DNA of 8,644 nt from Flammeovirgaceae bacterium (GTDB lineage Bacteria; Bacteroidota; Bacteroidia; Cytophagales; Cyclobacteriaceae). The stretch is from the NCBI GenBank assembly GCA_003229495.1, contig QIEB01000386.1, positions 1 through 8,644 of the forward strand, read 5' to 3'. Below are positions 6,849 to 8,644 of the stretch, piece by piece. Under the pieces are notes generated by a model. It had not been told where the DNA came from, made no database searches, and saw only the letters and a list, made by a program, of their open reading frames with translations. Both the position numbers and the translations under genes were made by a program. The first letter of the stretch is position 1. Every line of letters starts with the position of its first letter.

Positions 6849-7772
6849 CTAATCGTCAAACTTATATCCATCCATCACCCTACTACCTTCAGGAATACTA
6901 AAGTACTCTGAGCGGGTATCCGGTCGAAAACTTATGTCTGATATAGTGATGTTAGTGGTGTGTTCCGTGGGTGCCTTTCCATCCCACATGTAGGTCTTGA
7001 TTGATCGAGGAAACAAAATTCCACTAATGGTTTGTTCTCCGTAATAGGTCATATGTTTCTCAGGTCCATGCTCACCTTTAGCAAAAAAACCGGGATATGA
7101 AACTATATACCTTAATCCTCCAACTCTAAAGGTTTTTGTATCAACATATAATACATAAAAATCATCGGGTGCATCTCCCATCCCGTCGCCGAAGGTTACA
7201 AGAATCTGATGGTATTTGTTGTTTTCAAATTCTATGATCCCCTTATATTCAAGACCAATCCCTTCATCAGCCAGTACAAATGGGACAGCTGTAAAATAAA
7301 AAGGGGTTAGTGCCCAAAACCTGGGGTTTGTCTTAACATCAGCATCATAGGGGTATTTCCAGGCTTTTTCACCGTCCCAGCCATATTCAATGGTGGTATC
7401 TGACACCAGCTGGTGTCTTGCTTTTGATGACCAGGTATCAATAGTTTGGTAGGTGTCCGGTCCGCCGGTTTTCAGGTTTTGGTAATTAAATCGAAAATAT
7501 AACGGCCCATTAGCATACCACCTATCAAGTCCTCCATGGGTTTCTATAGCTTTCCAAAGAAGTTGCCCTGCCTCTGTATCAGCTAGCCTTTTCTCTGCAT
7601 TTGTAACTCGCTGTTCTATCCACTCTTTGGGGGGAGTTGCCGTAGATTCCAGCAACTTGGCCTCAGTGTCTTCCCTGGCATTTTCTGTTCCAGTCTGTTT
7701 TTCATTGCTGCAATTGAATCCAATAACAGCAACCAGGATCAATATTAATCTTGACTTATATCTCATCATCAT
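6849..7772 (-). CDS. LolA-like (possibly DUF6503-type) lipoprotein
   Basis: A 307-residue predicted lipoprotein. It begins MMMRYKSR, so translation could start at any of three adjacent Met codons (7772, 7769, 7766). A hydrophobic core (LILILVAVIG) and the lipobox GFNC with Cys at 21 follow. Residues 22-65 are a charged, poorly ordered spacer. The remaining part, starting at LLWKAIETHGGLDRWY (71-86), is rich in alternating beta strands (LYFRFNYQNL, KARHQLVSD, YEYGWDGEKAW-like, FYVLYVDTKTFRVGGLRYIV, TISGILFPRSIKTY) and ends in FSIPEGSRVMDGYKFDD. That N-terminal helix plus curved sheet pattern resembles LolA/LppX-type lipid- or ligand-binding folds and DUF6503-like Bacteroidota proteins; the family call is by eye. 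It sits 45 bp after the DUF1080 gene and 28 bp before (or overlapping) the heme lipoprotein gene. It may bind a ligand or help assemble the envelope complex; no catalytic residues are evident. Confidence 0.82.
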   Translation of the reverse strand: MMMRYKSRLILILVAVIGFNCSNEKQTGTENAREDTEAKLLESTATPPKEWIEQRVTNAEKRLADTEAGQLLWKAIETHGGLDRWYANGPLYFRFNYQNLKTGGPDTYQTIDTWSSKARHQLVSDTTIEYGWDGEKAWKYPYDADVKTNPRFWALTPFYFTAVPFVLADEGIGLEYKGIIEFENNKYHQILVTFGDGMGDAPDDFYVLYVDTKTFRVGGLRYIVSYPGFFAKGEHGPEKHMTYYGEQTISGILFPRSIKTYMWDGKAPTEHTTNITISDISFRPDTRSEYFSIPEGSRVMDGYKFDD

Positions 7773-7817
7773 ACTATTTTGACTGTTAATTTTGAGGCTG
7801 CCCGGAGGCCATCTTGA

Positions 7818-8561
7818 CTATAACTCTTTAATATATATGTTCCTGAACTGCACCAGGCTAGGGGGGCTTACCCATTTACCCTCTCGCTTTGACCCATGAT
7901 GTTGGAGGCCAATGGGTCCTTCAAGGGGAATACCAGGCAACAATGCGTTATCGATCACTTTTATCCCGTTAAGTTCTACACTCATACGGTCATCTGCCAT
8001 AGTGATCTTGAAAGTGTTCCATTCACCGATATTTTTATCGGCATTTACCAGAGGGGTTACCCCCCGGCGGACTTCCGGCGGCATGTCTTTATCCATGCGG
8101 TATCCATAAACCTCACCCGATCCAATGGGCCAGCACCAGATGTTAGCCTGGCACTTACCTGCACCACGCAAAAGGATACCGGAGTCAGAGTCAGGGACCA
8201 CCATAGTTATAGGTTCGCCGTTTTCATCTAGCTTGTGAAGACCGCTGGGTAAGACCAGGGGTACACGAGGGTTTTTCCAAGGTGTCTCTTTAATGCGCCA
8301 ATCGACAAACAGCACAAAATTCTGGTAGATTTTTTTCGACCAAAGACTCTTATCACTTTTCGATTCACTTTCAGCGTCATAATCAATAACGCCTTCCAAT
8401 ACTTTCCAGTGACCATTGTCCCCCTCAGGTATTTCCCAGCCGGAGAGGTCTTTGCCGTTAAATAATGATACAGACCCTTCGGAGGGGCCTCCAACCTGTG
8501 TTTTTACAGATGCTAGGGGAAACATGATAAGTAATATAGTGAGGATGGAGATTGATTTCAT
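7818..8561 (-). CDS. secreted DUF1080 (3-keto-disaccharide hydrolase family) protein
   Basis: A 247-residue exported protein with one DUF1080 domain (PF06439, concanavalin-like beta sandwich). A Sec signal (MKSISILTILLIMFPLASV, cleavage near residue 20-22) has no lipobox Cys, so the product is likely periplasmic or secreted. The domain runs from SLFNGKDLSGW (32-42) through HWKVLEGVIDYD (51-62), FVLFVDWRI (82-90), DSDSGILLRG (124-133), GEWNTFKITM (179-188) and GPIGLQHHG (215-223) to VQFRNIYIKEL at the end; this order and size are typical. Members of the family are reported to cleave 3-keto-glycosides, but many DUF1080 proteins are untested. Cys137 and Cys143 lie in KCQANIWCWP and may form a disulfide. 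It is the first gene of a four-gene operon that ends with DUF1501; no sugar dehydrogenase is adjacent within the window. Confidence 0.92.
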   Translation of the reverse strand: MKSISILTILLIMFPLASVKTQVGGPSEGSVSLFNGKDLSGWEIPEGDNGHWKVLEGVIDYDAESESKSDKSLWSKKIYQNFVLFVDWRIKETPWKNPRVPLVLPSGLHKLDENGEPITMVVPDSDSGILLRGAGKCQANIWCWPIGSGEVYGYRMDKDMPPEVRRGVTPLVNADKNIGEWNTFKITMADDRMSVELNGIKVIDNALLPGIPLEGPIGLQHHGSKREGKWVSPPSLVQFRNIYIKEL

Positions 8562-8583
8562 GGGAGTTAGATTTTAGTTAAGA

Positions 8584-8590
8584 CAAGATA
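8584..8590 (-). promoter_or_regulatory. weak -7-like box before the DUF1080 operon
   Basis: On the - strand, TATCTTG resembles the Bacteroidota TAnnTTTG with one T missing, 22 bases before the DUF1080 ATG. It is the best local candidate for the start of the four-gene operon; a -33 element is not clear. The call rests mainly on position. Confidence 0.2.
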
Positions 8591-8604
8591 CAAAAATTCT
8601 AAAA

Positions 8605-8620
8605 TTTCCTGATCAGTAAA
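8605..8620. promoter_or_regulatory. candidate operator: 16-bp dyad upstream of the DUF1080 operon
   Basis: TTT-c-CTGATCAG-t-AAA is a dyad in which all but one of eight base pairs are symmetric, with a perfect CTGATCAG core. It lies 43 bp before the DUF1080 start and just upstream of the weak -7-like box, where a repressor or activator dimer could act. There is only one copy, so it may be chance in AT-rich DNA. Confidence 0.3.
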
Positions 8621-8644
8621 GTCCCCAATGCTAATCGTTTGCTA

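Noticed and set aside
8228..8494. 88-residue - strand frame overlapping the DUF1080 gene
   Set aside because: Alternate frame inside a clearly conserved domain; no motifs of its own.

Overview
The window looks like a chromosomal piece of a Bacteroidota genome, probably an aerobic, free-living Cytophagales-type organism. This is inferred from four things: moderate GC content; AT-rich leaders without Shine-Dalgarno sequences; good matches to the Bacteroidota -7 box TAnnTTTG; and exported proteins that include lipoproteins with relaxed lipoboxes. The large DUF1501 and cytochrome/DUF1549/DUF1553 proteins are best known from Planctomycetes and Verrucomicrobia but also occur in marine and soil Bacteroidota. 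No mobile element, rRNA, tRNA or CRISPR array is visible.

Layout: three genes lie on the + strand in the left third. They are a membrane-anchored mono-heme cytochrome c (217-837), a lipoprotein with a Gly/Tyr-rich segment (956-1645), and a cytoplasmic methyltransferase of the cyclopropane-fatty-acid-synthase type (1747-2652). Their spacing (about 100-120 bp, with -7-like boxes before the second and third) suggests separate transcription rather than one operon. The right two thirds is one tight - strand cluster, transcribed from about 8561 leftwards: a secreted DUF1080 (3-keto-disaccharide hydrolase family) protein, a LolA-like lipoprotein, a two-heme-motif PSCyt1/DUF1549/DUF1553 lipoprotein, and a Tat-exported DUF1501 protein. 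Gaps are 45, 28 and 23 nt (or a 23-nt overlap, depending on one start), so it is very likely one operon. The two blocks converge at 2653-2747, where there are paired short tandem repeats.

How the genes may work together: the heme lipoprotein and the DUF1501 protein are a recurrent pair of unsolved biochemical function. Their coupling here to a DUF1080 protein, a family with members that cleave 3-keto-glycosides, and the absence of the usual GFO/IDH/MocA sugar dehydrogenase, suggest a cell-envelope pathway. In that model a heme-dependent oxidation would create or process keto-sugars that DUF1080 then cleaves. This is the most interesting hypothesis in the window and is inference only. The anchored cytochrome c at the left edge could be an electron acceptor but is not in the same operon.

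The first 216 bases hold no recognisable gene. The notable element there is a hairpin just before the cytochrome start.
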